A stretch of 64,000 nucleotides of DNA from Odobenus rosmarus divergens (lineage: Eukaryota > Chordata > Mammalia > Carnivora > Odobenidae), in contig NW_004450566.1 in NCBI RefSeq assembly GCF_000321225.1, positions 673,797-737,796 of the forward strand, in the 5' to 3' direction. The notes under the pieces are model-generated. The model saw nothing but the letters and a program-made list of their open reading frames with translations, made no database searches and was not told the DNA's origin. Below, one piece after another: positions 44,495 to 56,045 of this stretch. The position numbers were made by a program, and so were the translations under genes. The number at the start of each line of letters is the position of its first letter. Position 1 is the first letter of the stretch.

Positions 44495-45040
44495 TTGTAT
44501 TTGCATATTGGAGTGGTTAAGTCTCTAAATTTGGCTTACTTTTTTTTTTCTACTATCTCTCAGAAGTTTAGCTAAAGATACTTTCAACGCTATACCAGCT
44601 TTATTCTGGACAAACTATCCTCAGCTATTATATTTCTTGTCTGTAACACCTCCTAACCTCTAGCTTTACTGTCTAATGAAGAATAAAATTCTTTCCTTTC
44701 TGATGTGCACTCAGAATTTCTTGAGGCTCTGATTCAGGCAGCAGAATGTCTTTAACTCTTCCCCTGGGCTTTAGCAGACTGTTTGGTCTAACCAATGAAA
44801 CTTACTCAGCCCCCCTCATCAAATGGGTCTGGCACTACTGTGTTCTTTCAACATTGTAATAAGAAAGAGCTGCCAATAGACATGAGTGGAATGAGTTGCT
44901 TATATGAGTTCCAAACAAGAGATACATACAGTTGTACAACTGCCAGAAAACCCAATGCTATGACCAGATCCAATCTGGAAGGATAGCAGATATAAGGGAG
45001 CCTGCCTCAATTCCTCCCTCCCCTGTTTATGGATGACATC
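43601..45040. other. Single-copy DNA, no gene seen
   Basis: No repeat is recognised apart from the (GT)n at 44464. Short frames only. Confidence 0.5.
44464..44490. repeat. (GT)n microsatellite
   Basis: Thirteen GT units, uninterrupted. Confidence 0.95.
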
Positions 45041-45049
45041 TTTAATGCA

Positions 45050-45200
45050 TCACAGCTCCCTTTCCACTGCCAGCTCTATGGAGACAGGGATGGATTGATT
45101 AATTTTGCTCTTTTGTGTGTAGTGGATTTCTAGGACCCAGAATGTTACCTGATGTGTTCACATAATATGCATTCTATAAATAATTGTTGAATAAATGGCA
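45050..45200 (+). mobile_element. L2 LINE 3' end, worn
   Basis: 'GGAGACAGGGATGGATTG', 'ACCCAGAATGTTACCTGATG' and 'CATTCTATAAATAATTGTTGAATAAATGG' type sequence follow the L2 terminus. Confidence 0.7.
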
Positions 45201-45486
45201 TGAGTGGCTCAGATGCATCTTCAGAATCTTATGCAACACAGTACTCTAGACAGTCAAAATGAAATCTGCCTGCCATCCTTGGATCCTGGGTTCTTGCTCT
45301 ACCAATTTCCTTGTGAATATGCCGGCAACAAAATATGGAATCAGCAATTGTTAGCTCACAAAGCAGGTATCTCTAGTACCTCTTGGGGCTCTGATCTATC
45401 CCACATTATAGCTCTAGGGAAATACTAAGGTTGGTGACTCTAACATAAGACAGCATTTTGCAAATCAAACAAGGCAGGCGCGGTCA

Positions 45487-45943
45487 CTATGTCAGATTCC
45501 TGGGACTGCCATAACAAGTTTCCACCAACTGCAGATGGCTTAAAAAAAATAGAAATGTATACTGTCATATCTGGAGATTAGGTATCTGAAATCAAGATGT
45601 GTGCAGTACCATTCTATCTGTGAAGGCTCTAAGAGAGAATGCTGCCTCGCCTCTTTCAGCTTCTAGGGGTACCAGGTATTCCTTGGCTTGTGACAGCAGA
45701 ACTCCAATCTCTGCTTCCGTCATTACAGCCTCCTTCCCTGCTTGTGTCTTTGTGTCCAAGTCTCCCTTTCCTTTCTCTTCTACAGACGCCAGTCATTGGA
45801 CTTAGGGCCTGCCCAAATCCAATAAGACTTCATCTTAACTTGATTGTGTCTACAAAAACTGTATTTCCAAATAAGGTCACATTCTTGGGTACCAGGGGTT
45901 ATGAGTAGAACATAACTTCTGGGGAACACAGTTCAACCCACTC
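45487..45943 (-). mobile_element. MLT1-type LTR (ERVL-MaLR), antisense
   Basis: Near full length in reverse complement: 'TTCCTGGGACTGCCATAACA', 'GAAATCAAGATGTGTGCAG', 'CTCCAATCTCTGCTTCCGTC', 'TGTGTCCAAGTCTCCC', 'GGGCCTGCCCAAATCCAATA', 'CTTCATCTTAACTTGATTG', 'TTCCAAATAAGGTCACATTC' and 'GGGGAACACAGTTCAACCCA'. A solo LTR; no internal part remains. The 89-codon frame inside is spurious. Confidence 0.93.
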
Positions 45944-46092
45944 CAGTCACTGTGTTCATGGAGCTCACAACTGAGAGTAAAGTTACAGATAAGTAGACAG
46001 GAAATTACAACTAGGTGATGTGTTTTTATAAAGGAAGTAAAGGACGTTATGAGGGCAACTAAAAGAAGTGCCTGGCCAGATTGCCTAAGGGG
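45944..46092 (-). mobile_element. L2 fragment, antisense (left half)
   Basis: 'CACTGTGTTCATGGAGCTCA' and 'AGATAAGTAGACAGGAAATT' followed by 'GGTGATGTGTTTTTATAAAGG' resemble antisense L2. The sequence appears to continue at 46590-46860, so the repeat between them looks like an insertion into this L2. Confidence 0.6.
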
Positions 46093-46095
46093 TTC

Positions 46096-46570
46096 CGAAT
46101 TGCACACAATAGCACATAACAGAAATCTGATAGCAGTAGCTTAACTAAATAGAAACTGATTCATATTATACAGCAAGAAATTGGAAATAGGCAATTCACA
46201 TCCAGTGCCATTGTTCAGGAAGTCATTGAGAACCCAGGTTCCCTCTGGTTTCCTTTCCTTCCATTGTGGCTTTTGTTCTCATAACCTCATAATGTTGGCT
46301 TCAATGCCAGACATCAGATCTGCATTGGAAGTAAAAAGGGAAGGAGAAGGGGAAGAAGCTCTGGTGGGCTGAGTCTGACCCTTTACATCCTGGAGGCAGC
46401 ACCTGGTAGACTTCTACTTATAATTCATTGGCCAGGACTGAGTCACATAGCCATTCATACTTTCAGAGAGACTAAGGAAGTGAGTATTACTAACTGGGTT
46501 TACACTGGTCCTTGCAAAATTGGAGTTCTATTAACGATGTACAAGTGAGGAGGGCAACTAGTAGGTTCTG
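46096..46570. mobile_element. Ancient interspersed repeat inserted in L2, family not named
   Basis: 'AACAGAAATCTGATAGCAGT', 'AACCCAGGTTCCCTCTGG', 'TTGGCCAGGACTGAGTCACA' and a terminal 'GGCAACTAGTAGGTTCTGCC' are blocks seen in many mammalian genomes. I do not recall the name reliably. Confidence 0.6.
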
Positions 46571-46589
46571 CCAAAGAAACTGTCCCGAT

Positions 46590-46860
46590 GATAGAGAAAT
46601 GCCAAACTGAGACTCAAAGGATAAATAAGTGTCTCTCAGGGCCAAGAACTGGGAGGGGTTTTCCAGACAGTGGGCAGGGAGTATTTATACAGATCTGGAA
46701 GCGAGAAATGCCAAGAAAGAAAAGATGAAAGCCTTTAAATATGTCTGAATTGCAGGAAGTGATGTAGGCAGTCACACTAAGAGATGAGTCTAGGGAGGAA
46801 AGGAGTGGTCAAATCATAAAAGGTCTTGTAACCCATATGTATCATGTAGGGCTTTCGGAT
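46590..46860 (-). mobile_element. L2 fragment, antisense (right half)
   Basis: 'GAAATGCCAAGAAAGAAAAG', 'AATCATAAAAGGTCTTGTAA' and 'TATCATGTAGGGCTTTC' follow the antisense L2 pattern. Confidence 0.6.
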
Positions 46861-46869
46861 ACAATTAAA

Positions 46870-49800
46870 AACCAACTTTGGCAAAAGTTTTCAGCAGAAA
46901 ATGAAAGTATTAAAGTGTTCTTGGGTAGCTCACAGAATTTTCCAGACCTAAAGGACCATAGAGTGCTGCACTGTCAGGGAGAAAATCCAAATTGTGATGC
47001 AGAACTGATCGTTGATGCAGCCACTGCCACCACTGCTAGGCATTGACCCCAATGGACTCAGGATACTGTCAACAAAACCCCTGCTTCTGGGGCCTGAGAA
47101 TCCTCCCCTCCCGGAACTTCCTTGTTATCCACAACTGTGTCACCTCTCAACTCCACCTCTTTGAAAGAGGTCTTGATGGATGAGGCTGTCATGTGCCTAA
47201 ATTATAGCTTGCAAGGAAGCTAAATGCTTGGCATGTTTTACCTTGGACACAAGAAGTACCTCTTTCTCTCACCAAGAAACTCCCCAAATGTGGGAAGAAG
47301 CTTCTGATGCTGGGCAACTAAAATGGCCAAGGGACTATGTGGTAACAGAAAGTGCAGGGAGTGTGTGAGAGAAAGGAAGAAGACTGTGGTCAAGAAGGGG
47401 GACGTTTGAATTTAAGGATGAGGAACAAAACTGGTCCGGAGGTATGGCTAGGGTCTTGTTCTCAGGGAATGCCTTTGAACAAGGAGATGGTGTCAATACT
47501 ACCATCTCCTAGACCAGAAACTGGGTGTTCTGGATGATGCCAGACTGCCTCATGGAATGAGACAAATGACTATGCTACTTTGTCTTTCTGTGCCTGATTA
47601 ACAAACAACAAGCAGAAAACCTGTGTTGTTGGTGAGAAGAAGAGACCAGGAATAATTCTTCACCTGTTCTCCATCCTTTGGCTGGTGCTGCTGGGCTAAA
47701 AGCAGCAGACCTTTACTCCCCGTGGCAGGACAAATGGTCACTACTCCATCTCTGTCCTTATCTCCAGAGTTGTCACAAATACAACTGGCCAGTGGGGAGA
47801 TGAAGCAGCAGGACTGCATGAGTAGCTGGGACATAACCCAGATCACACCTCCCCAGCTTTGCTCTCAGAGCAGCATCTGTATCTCACATGAGTTCATGGG
47901 GATTTATTACCATGGTACGTTCCTCCCTCTGCCCCTAAGGAACTGAAGTCTCTAAATCCCACTAAGATTAGCCCCAGCTCTAGTTGCAGGAAGACATAAA
48001 TAATGAAAATCTCTAGATCTCCTTTCCATCTTCCACCAAATCATAAGCAAGTGACCTGGATATTAACTTTCAGGCCCAACAGCTTTTCCTGCTTAACAGT
48101 AAGCAATTGCTACAAAGCAGGTCAGAGGGGTCCAGTGCTCCAGGGTTGCCAGGTGGAGGAGCACCTGCAGAAGAGGTCAAGGGGTTGCCCATTTGATTGG
48201 CAATCCCCGCACAGATTGCCTTGGCGGATTCATTTGGCCCCTGTGTGACACACAGGAGGCCTGAAAGTTCCTGCCCCTTCCAGGAGAGGCAGATGGACTG
48301 GCAAAGGTTTGGGGCTAAAATAAGAGGCTGCTGCTGCAAAAAAGAAAAAAAAAAGAGATTGTGAAACAGAGGGCATGGGCCTAGGACTATGACTCCCAAG
48401 AGTAGGATGGGGTAGCTCACGTTCCTGAATGGCTAAACTGAACCAGTTGCAGCCCAAGGGTCACGGTTGCAGGGAAAAAGCAGAACGGGTGCCACAGCAG
48501 AGAGAAGGGAGGATCCAGTGGACAGCCAGCGGATCTAAGACTCCAGCTACCCCTGCCATAGGGACACTGTTTCCCTTCAGATACCAGAACTCCATTGCTT
48601 CATCTTAGGCGAGAAAATCTGGTCGTCCAGAAGAGGCCATTTTTTAAACTTTCTTTCTTTGTTATTGAACATTAAGAAAAGAGACCTTTTAAACTGAAAG
48701 AAACTAAGACACTAAGGACTAGCAAGTCTTTTCCCAGGTGGTGGGGACCTCATAAGGAAAATCAATTCAGCCATAGGAAATAAAGAGACTGCTTTTTGGT
48801 GCACATTTAGAGTGAGTAAATTTAAGATGCAAATAAATTTTGCATTAAAAATTATTTCTGCTGACTTATTTCATGCCTAATGCTTTTGGGTTTTATTTGT
48901 AGATGGCACCAAATTTATTTTTCCCCATGTTTATGCTCATTTGTGTGACTTGATTGTCTCTTAACAATGTTAACTTGAGAAAGTATCAGTTATATGATGC
49001 CAAGCTGACCACTTATCATCACTCCCAGCAACGTTTCTAAAGTGATGCTAGCAAATATCCAGAAAGATATTTTAGCCAAAGCCGTGGTCAGGAATTTCCT
49101 AAAGCCAGAGACAGGACAGTATCACTCTTTGCCTCCTCATTTCTTATTCTTCACCATTGTTCCCAAACACTTGAAACAGTTTTAAATGGAAGCTCCAAGG
49201 AAAATTATAAACACATTTCAAAAATATCATTTCCTTGGCTCGCCCCTTTTCTATACTTAGTTTGAAAGACTACCCATATGGGTATCCCTTGAGACAGTCT
49301 TCATATCCGTAGCAAATTAGTCCAACTTCCAATACACAAGAAGATAATTATGCAATTTGATACCTTTCTTTCCTTTCTTATTCTGTCAAGCACACGCACA
49401 CACACTCTGACAACACATCCTCCTGCATATATGCTTCACAGTTGTCTCAAAATAGTTAGACAGCACTTGTCTTAATGTAGAAAGAAACATTTTTGATGGC
49501 AGTCGTGATGTGGACAGATTCTCAGGGTCCTTTTAATTATGTCCAAAGAGCTCAGCTAGACTACAGTTCTCTATTTCCTTCACAGTTGTTGATCTAGTAA
49601 CTGGAAGATCAGTGTGTCAAAAGACCAGAAGTTTTCAGTCTTAGCGAACTCAAAAGACTACTTTTTATGTTTAATAAGCAAACATGCACAAAGTCTGATG
49701 GTAATATGCAGGACTTCTTTAGGTGGGATACTTATTTTATCAGTTTAACGAGATTTTTTTTTTTAGCTTACATCAGGTGATAGAGATAGAAGTAGAGGTA

Positions 49801-50600
49801 GAGATAAAGATAGAGGTAGGCACACAGAGACACAATTTGAGGACCTCTAGACTCTGCTGTGTGTGTGTGTGTGTGTGTGTGTAGCCCGTTCATTTCCTCT
49901 TTTTACTTTCCTAATTGATTAACCAACCTAGATTAAGTAGTGCCTCTTTATAATATAGTTACTTGTTGGGATAACTCAAAAACCACCTTCACAATTTGCT
50001 TTCACAAACATTATTATCAGCAATTATTCCCACAATAGTCACCATTATATTTTGATCCATAGTGCTTAAACATCCAATGATGGTATTTAGTGTTCCTAGA
50101 CTGTGGTACAGGCTGTGTATACTTTCAGTGCAACTTCTGGGCTATTTTAAGAGACGTTCGCACAAAAATCTGCATGTCCTTTTATCCGAGTCAACATTAT
50201 CCAATCGTTTCTCTTGTAGGTGAGGATATTCATTTTCTCTCACCAGTTTGATTCACTTATCCGGGTTGCAAGTACCAGATTGGAATATATAATCAAGGGT
50301 TCTAAAATGAGGAGAAGGGCATCAGAGAAGATGAGATAGTGGGAGGGGAGAAAGTCTTGTTGATTTTCCTCATCAAGCAAATCTCGTACGGTGGCATTGT
50401 TAAACATGAAATTGGAGGTAATAACTAGGCTAGAAGCAGTAGGATCCCCAGAACTCGTGCTCCCCAGGGACACAAACCAAATGTTTAAATACCTATTTCC
50501 ATGCCCCTGATTCACACTGCTCTGTTGAGCATTTCTTTTTAAGCAATTATAGAAGTATATTTTCCAGATAACTGATTACTTTAGGCAGTCAGATATCTCA
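46870..50600. other. Mostly single-copy DNA, no gene supported
   Basis: Frames of 116 codons (minus, 48070-48420), 91 codons (minus, 50240-50515) and several of 60-80 codons have no domain I know, no paired splice sites, and overlap frames on the other strand. A GATAGA-like degenerate run lies at 49776-49820 next to the (GT)n at 49859. Non-coding is the likeliest reading. Confidence 0.45.
49859..49882. repeat. (GT)n microsatellite
   Basis: Twelve TG units, after a degenerate purine (GATAGA/GGTAGA) run. Confidence 0.95.
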
Positions 50601-50611
50601 CTTTTTTCCTT

Positions 50612-50809
50612 TAAAAAAAAAAGATTATTTATTTATTTATTTATTTGAGAGAGAGAGAGAGAGCACAAGCAGGGGAAGGAGCAGAGGCAGAGGTAGAAGC
50701 AGACTCCCCGCCGAGCAGGGAGCCCGATGCGGGACTCGATCCCAGGACCCCAGGATCATGACCTGAGCCGAAGGCCAATGCTTAACCCACTGAGCCACCC
50801 AGGCGCCCC
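50612..50809 (-). mobile_element. Can-SINE, minus strand
   Basis: A complete element. Flanks TCTCACTTTTTTCCTT (50596-50611) and TCTCAGTTTTTTCTT (50810-50824) are a worn duplication. It is the last SINE before the right end of the window. Confidence 0.94.
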
Positions 50810-51439
50810 TCTCAGTTTTTTCTTAATAAAGTTAAATCATTAGTATTTTCTAAAAGTTCACCATTTTTATGACTTTTACTGCAATTTGCCTTATCAAAAT
50901 AAAGTCATTAATTCCCCTCTCATCCTCTTATCCCTGAATAAATGAGTATATTATCCATCATAAAAACATCCTAATAGGAACCAATAGTATAAATATTTGT
51001 TTGATTCTTTGCTGTGAAAAACTAATAGAATAAAAAAAAGTACACTTTATGCCTCATTTTACCTTACTAAATTTGTTTATCTTAAATATCACACCTCAGT
51101 TGAAATGAAGCCTATTTGATACAAAATGCATATTGGCCAAATTATAGGATTGAAATACAAAATTAAAATTATCCAGTTACTTGTTTCAGTCTTGTTGTCA
51201 CATTCAGTTCTTGGTTTTCTGTGTTATCATTTTTCTGGAAGGCCAATGGTTCCTATTACTGATCAAGGTAAACCTTCAAATCCTTCCACTCTTTGCTGTT
51301 TTAGCTGGTTCATTATTTGCATGTGGTTGCAAATAGTGCTTAATATACCTATACATAGTCATTAAGAAACTACAGTAAAATAGATTAACAGCAAGTAGAA
51401 GCAATATTCTGTCTTGTTTCTAACATCTTAATTTATCCA

Positions 51440-51545
51440 ATAAGAAGGTACTCACTGAATACTTACTGCATGTCATGAACGTGACAGGTGACAATGATGG
51501 ATTAGGAAGTTGTCTTCACACTCCAGAAACCAAAAAATAAATACT
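51440..51545 (-). mobile_element. Possible L2 fragment, antisense
   Basis: 'GTACTCACTGAATACTTACTG', 'GACAATGATGGATTAGGAAG' and 'CTTCACACTCCAGAAACC' resemble antisense L2. Weak. Confidence 0.45.
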
Positions 51546-51574
51546 GACATTGCAGTTAAAGCCCAAGTTAGTCA

Positions 51575-51720
51575 CTGAATAGCTAGATGATCACAGAAGG
51601 GCTTCAATTGCTTCCTTATTAAATAGGGGGAGTAACGACTTCTTCACGAGATTGTTGATAGAACCAACTGAACACATGAAGTAGTACATAAGGCATGATT
51701 GGTGGTGATAATAGAGGTAA
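51575..51720 (+). mobile_element. MIR SINE, sense
   Basis: 'GAATAGCTAGATGATCACAG', 'TTGCTTCCTTATTAAATAGGG', 'GAGTAACGACTTCTTCACGAG' and 'ACATGAAGTAGTACATAAGG' follow MIR order. The 129-codon minus-strand frame crossing it is thereby discounted. Confidence 0.8.
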
Positions 51721-52129
51721 GAAATGAAATAAGTTGCTAGTTGGGTGTAACTGTGGGAACAGAACAGTAGTAGAAAACAAAAAAGTAAAAAATAAGCACT
51801 GGGAAGGATCCACATGCAGCAAGATATCTGTCTATCTACAGAGCCCAAGCCAAGTTCCCAATTCACCTGGAGGGAGACTGCATTTAGAAGCCTACATACT
51901 GACATCTGCCTATTGCAGTCTCCCCCCCCAGGTGACATGGAGACCTCATCTCTATAGTGGATTGAAAACTCAGAGGTCAATGTTGACCAACGAACTCAAA
52001 TTGCTGGTGGCTGCTTCTGGATTTGACCGTCTATTTTATTAAATTACTAGCCAATCAACTTAGTTACACTAGTTCAACAGAGGTCCTTGAAAGTCAATGT
52101 GCATAGTAAGGATATTATTTTTTTTTACT

Positions 52130-52435
52130 TATTTCACTTAACTTTTTTTATCTTATTAAATTTTTTATTTAATCACAGTATAGTTAACATTATATTAATT
52201 TCAGGTTTACAATATGGTAATTTTCAACAGTTCTATAAATTGCTCAGTGCTCATCATGGTAAGTTTACTCTTTAATCCCTATCATCTATTTTCCCCATCT
52301 CTTTACCCACCTCCCTTCTAGTACCATCATAGTTTGTTCCCTATAATCAAAAGAGTCTGTTTCTTGATTTGTCTCTCTTTTTTTCCTCCTTTGCTTGCTT
52401 TGTTTCTTAAATTCCACATATGAGTGAAGATATTT
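52130..52435 (-). mobile_element. L1 3' UTR fragment, antisense
   Basis: 'AATCACAGTATAGTTAACAT', 'TATATTAATTTCAGGTTTAC', 'GCTCAGTGCTCATCATGGTA', 'AAGAGTCTGTTTCTTGATTT' and 'TTCCACATATGAGTGAAG' follow the carnivoran L1 3' UTR in reverse complement. Confidence 0.9.
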
Positions 52436-52499
52436 TTGGAGAAAGTTGCTGTAAACTTAGGCTTTGAAATTTATTTGATCACTGAAAGATTTGGTTAGT

Positions 52500-53550
52500 A
52501 ACTACGATTTGCCAGACACCTTTACATACTATGGAGGTAGAGGAAAATTAAAATAAATTATAAGAGGAAAAATACAGCTGAGGCCTAAAGGAAGAATAAC
52601 AACTTACAAGGCAAAGATGGAGGCAAGTGCACTCCAGGCAGTAGGAGAAGCATATGCAGCTCCTCCAAGTGAGGAAGAGCAGAGCTCTAGGGGAGAACTG
52701 TGGTTGGGGGTGTAGGGGGGGAGTATGGTTGGTGGGTGCTGGGCTTATCAGAAGAGGCTGGAAAATTGAGAAGCCACCAGAACAAGCAGGCAATTTTAAG
52801 TTATGTTCCAGAGTTTGCATTTTGTCATAAGGGCTTTGGAAAGACATTAATGGTTTTAAGTGTGCCAGATAACATGATCAGATTTGTAGGAAAGAAAGTT
52901 GACTCTGCCTGCAGGGCAGAGTGTGGGTTGCAGGGGATTAAGACAAGAGTTAGAACAAGTAGGAAACTCGTGGGGGAGTCCAGGCAGAGAAATTTGGTGG
53001 CCTGGACTAAGGTAGCACAATGGAGATGGGAAGAAGGGAATTGAAGATACAAACCAGGTGTAGAGAAATCCAGGTTGAGTCCTAGTAACTGTTTTAAATG
53101 ATTATGGATAAGGAACACCAGAAGAGTCTGTTTGGAGTAGTCTGGGTGGGAAAGAGAAGGCGAAGTCAGTTCTGGAAAGGGTTGATTTTTAGTGCCTGCA
53201 AGATAGCTAAGTTTATATGTTTACAGATCAATGTATCAATGGATCTGGTACTCCAACAAGTAGACTGAACTGGAGACAAAAATATGAAATTGTTGACATT
53301 TAATGGGAATTAAAATTATGTGAACGGATGAGATCACCCAGAGAAAGTGAGAGAATATTCTGGGAATGAACGTTGAGCAACAATTACATGTATGAAATGA
53401 ACAGAGGTGAAGAATTTCACAAAGAAGACAAAGAAGTGGTTAAAAAGGTAGAAAGAAAAACAGATATTATGGTGCCACAGAAAACAAGAGAAGAGGGGAT
53501 TTTAGAAAGGACAGGGTGGTCTATGCTGTCAAGTTTCACAGAGAAGTGGT
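52500..53550 (-). mobile_element. L2 LINE, long antisense fragment
   Basis: In order: 'AACAACTTACAAGGCAAAGA', 'GTGCACTCCAGGCAGTAGGA', 'TTGCATTTTGTCATAAGGGC', 'GATAACATGATCAGATTTGT', 'GACTCTGCCTGCAGGGCAGA', 'GGTGGCCTGGACTAAGGTAG' and 'GCACAATGGAGATGGGAAGA'. This is the reverse complement of the L2 3' half. The frames of 97-114 codons inside are chance. Confidence 0.85.
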
Positions 53551-55840
53551 CATTGACCTTTTGAAAGCAGTTTGGGTGAAATGGAACAGGCATAAGCCAA
53601 ATTAGAAGAGAGCAGATTAGAGAGGGTGTGGAGCAAATGAAGGTGGTGGGAATACCTCTTTGAAGAGCTTCGACCATGAAGGGGAAACATTAATTAGGGC
53701 AGTAGTGAGAGAGGGGCCAGATTTTAGACCACAAATAGCTGCCCAAAGGACAAGCCTGCCACTGCAGCTGAATTCATTGGAGCTAATGGATACTTTTCAG
53801 TCTTTCCAGGAGAGAGGCTACACCGACATTGGCATGTGGAGAGAAAGAGCTCTCAACCAGAAAAAGGGGATCATATGTGGAAGAAGCAGTGGAAGGATGT
53901 TGGGATCATTCACATCATTTTTTTTTTTTATAAGCCAAAAAAGGCAAATTGACTTACATTTTGATTAGTGCCCTCTCTCTCTCTCTGGCTCTGGCTCTTT
54001 TCTCTGTCTCTTTCTGTCTCTCTCCCTGTCCCTCCCTTTCTATTCCTTTCCTATATATTGGATTTAAGACGCCTCGTTAGTCTAGCAAAAAAGGAACTCA
54101 GCAGAAGAAATCATCAGTAATCGTCATGAGCCATAGAATTTCCCTGTTTCCATAGTCTTGATATCCAATTCTCATTTGTCACATTCTGTACAATGACTTC
54201 TCTCTGTTTGATAAATCAAACATACCGTGAATCTAAAAAAACCACAGAGCCAAATGACAGGTAGTTCTAATTGAGCTAAGAGCTTTCTTTCAGATCCTTT
54301 AAATGCAGCTTTCAGAATACTTTCTAGCATTTTAAATAAATATGCTGATATCTGATTTGTAGCCCAAGAAGGCCAGTTTAAAATTCTCTATTGCCCACTC
54401 ATACAGTCTAAAAAGGGAGGTTGGGCTCAATCATCTATGGAGCTGGTTATTGGTCTCTTGGAGTCCAGTAAAAAACAGTGTATTATAAGTGAGACTGTTT
54501 GTATTCATTTTCACAGCAGCAATATTTCAACCTCATCATAGTCCTAGAGCTTCAGGAACAGCCCTTTGCCCTTGACGTTTGCTTGCCCTTGGAACAAAGC
54601 ATCTTTTCTTATAAGGAAATATGTGTAGGATATTTGTTTTCAAAATGAACTCAAGCAATTTTCTCATCTGGAGAATACATAAGAAGGCATATAAGTGGGA
54701 AAAAAAAAAACTTTTAAAAACTTCCAGTGGAGGCATATGTCTTCTGGAAGTTATGGAAAGGATTTATGTTAATGGTTAAAAACTGCCTGCTCATGTCTGA
54801 AGGGGAAGTAATAAAATATCATACCAATAAAAAGTAATAATCACAGTCACTGGGGATCTACAAAATCTTATTAAATATCCCTTGACAACAATTTTGGAAA
54901 AACTCAAAGTAATTACCAAGCCTCATTTTAAATTAAAACTTGGCCCTTGTTACCCCACGTCACTCTTGCGCACACATGGTAACAAAAGAGACTTATGATG
55001 GCTTTGTGTATATTGCTGCAGAGTTAGCTGGCTGGCCACCCTTATGATATAATCTCCTTCCACTGCAATTTAATTAAAACGGTGAAAGATCTGACCTTTG
55101 CTGGAGATTTTCTTATCCACAACACTAAAAATATCCCTTAGAAGCAATCTGTCAATATGATCTTTCAAGCAGGAGATAGTACTGGAGAAGAGAAAGGAAA
55201 TGAGAAAAACGAGAACCCACAAAGGTTAGCACATAGTTAGTTGTCATGAAACCAGAGTCACAAGGTTTCTATAAGGAGAATAAGCCACCTAATTACCTGA
55301 AGCCATGAGTGAAAACCCCCCATCTGGTGTCCACATATAATAAGGGCATGATCAATGAGAATTGTCTACCATCCCCACTCCCTTCTTCCAGGAATTATCC
55401 TTGTGTGTGTTTTGGTTTGGATGACACTTAGAGGCTTGAGAGCCTTCATTTATAGATATTCCTGGTAAGTCTTCCTGTCCCATAACCCCTAGAATTCTGT
55501 GCATTCTGTAGTAAAAGATTTTGCAATGAAGAAGGAATCCTTCTTTATTGATGGTAACAGGAGATCCCTACACACTCTGTTCTGATGATTGAAATGTTCT
55601 TGCCTAGTCAGAGGATAAATATCGTTTATCTTCATTGCTATCATGAGAAAGGAAATTTTCTCCTTTTCACCATGGGAATGTGGGCTTCCAATTTGAAATA
55701 TAACCTGAAGGATAAGGAATGGAAATGCTGGAGAGAAGTAGGGTATAACTCAAGGAAAAATGGAGCCCATGATGAGCATGAAGTCCTGCTAATCATGCTA
55801 ATCATTCAATAGAGAATGCTAAAAAAAAAAAAAAAAAAGT
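53551..55840. other. Single-copy DNA with a (CT)-rich tract
   Basis: The CT-rich tract lies at 53972-54040. The part at 54.93-55.10 kb has even composition with TTTAATTAAAAC and may be conserved non-coding sequence; untested. A 102-codon frame at 53660-53968 has no known domain. Confidence 0.4.
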
Positions 55841-55849
55841 CCAGATATG

Positions 55850-56045
55850 AGGTCAGACAGACCTGGAGTCAACTTCTTCACTACTTCCTAGTCCCCACTT
55901 CCGGGGAATGACACTAGACACATCTAAGCCCCTAGCTCAGCCTATAAAATGGCAACAATATTGATTTTACAGACTTGTCAGGATAATGGGGAACATATCA
56001 TATGATACATATTTGTTGTTTAATAATAAGTAGAAGCTATTATTA
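55850..56045 (+). mobile_element. MIR SINE, sense
   Basis: 'AGACAGACCTGGAGTCAAC', 'CTCAGCCTATAAAATGGCAA', 'ACTTGTCAGGATAATGGGG', 'TTTGTTGTTTAATAATAAGT' and 'AGAAGCTATTATTAACAG' follow the MIR order. A run of 18 A bases precedes it at about 55820-55837. Confidence 0.75.

Noticed and set aside
48070..48420. 116-codon minus-strand frame with Gly/Pro-rich stretch
   Set aside because: Overlapping frames exist on both strands; there is no recognisable domain, signal peptide or exon signal. It could be reopened if transcript data cover it.
51591..51980. 129-codon minus-strand frame
   Set aside because: It runs across a sense MIR at 51575-51720 and single-copy flank. No domain is seen, and an overlapping 102-codon frame on the other strand shows how open the region is by chance.
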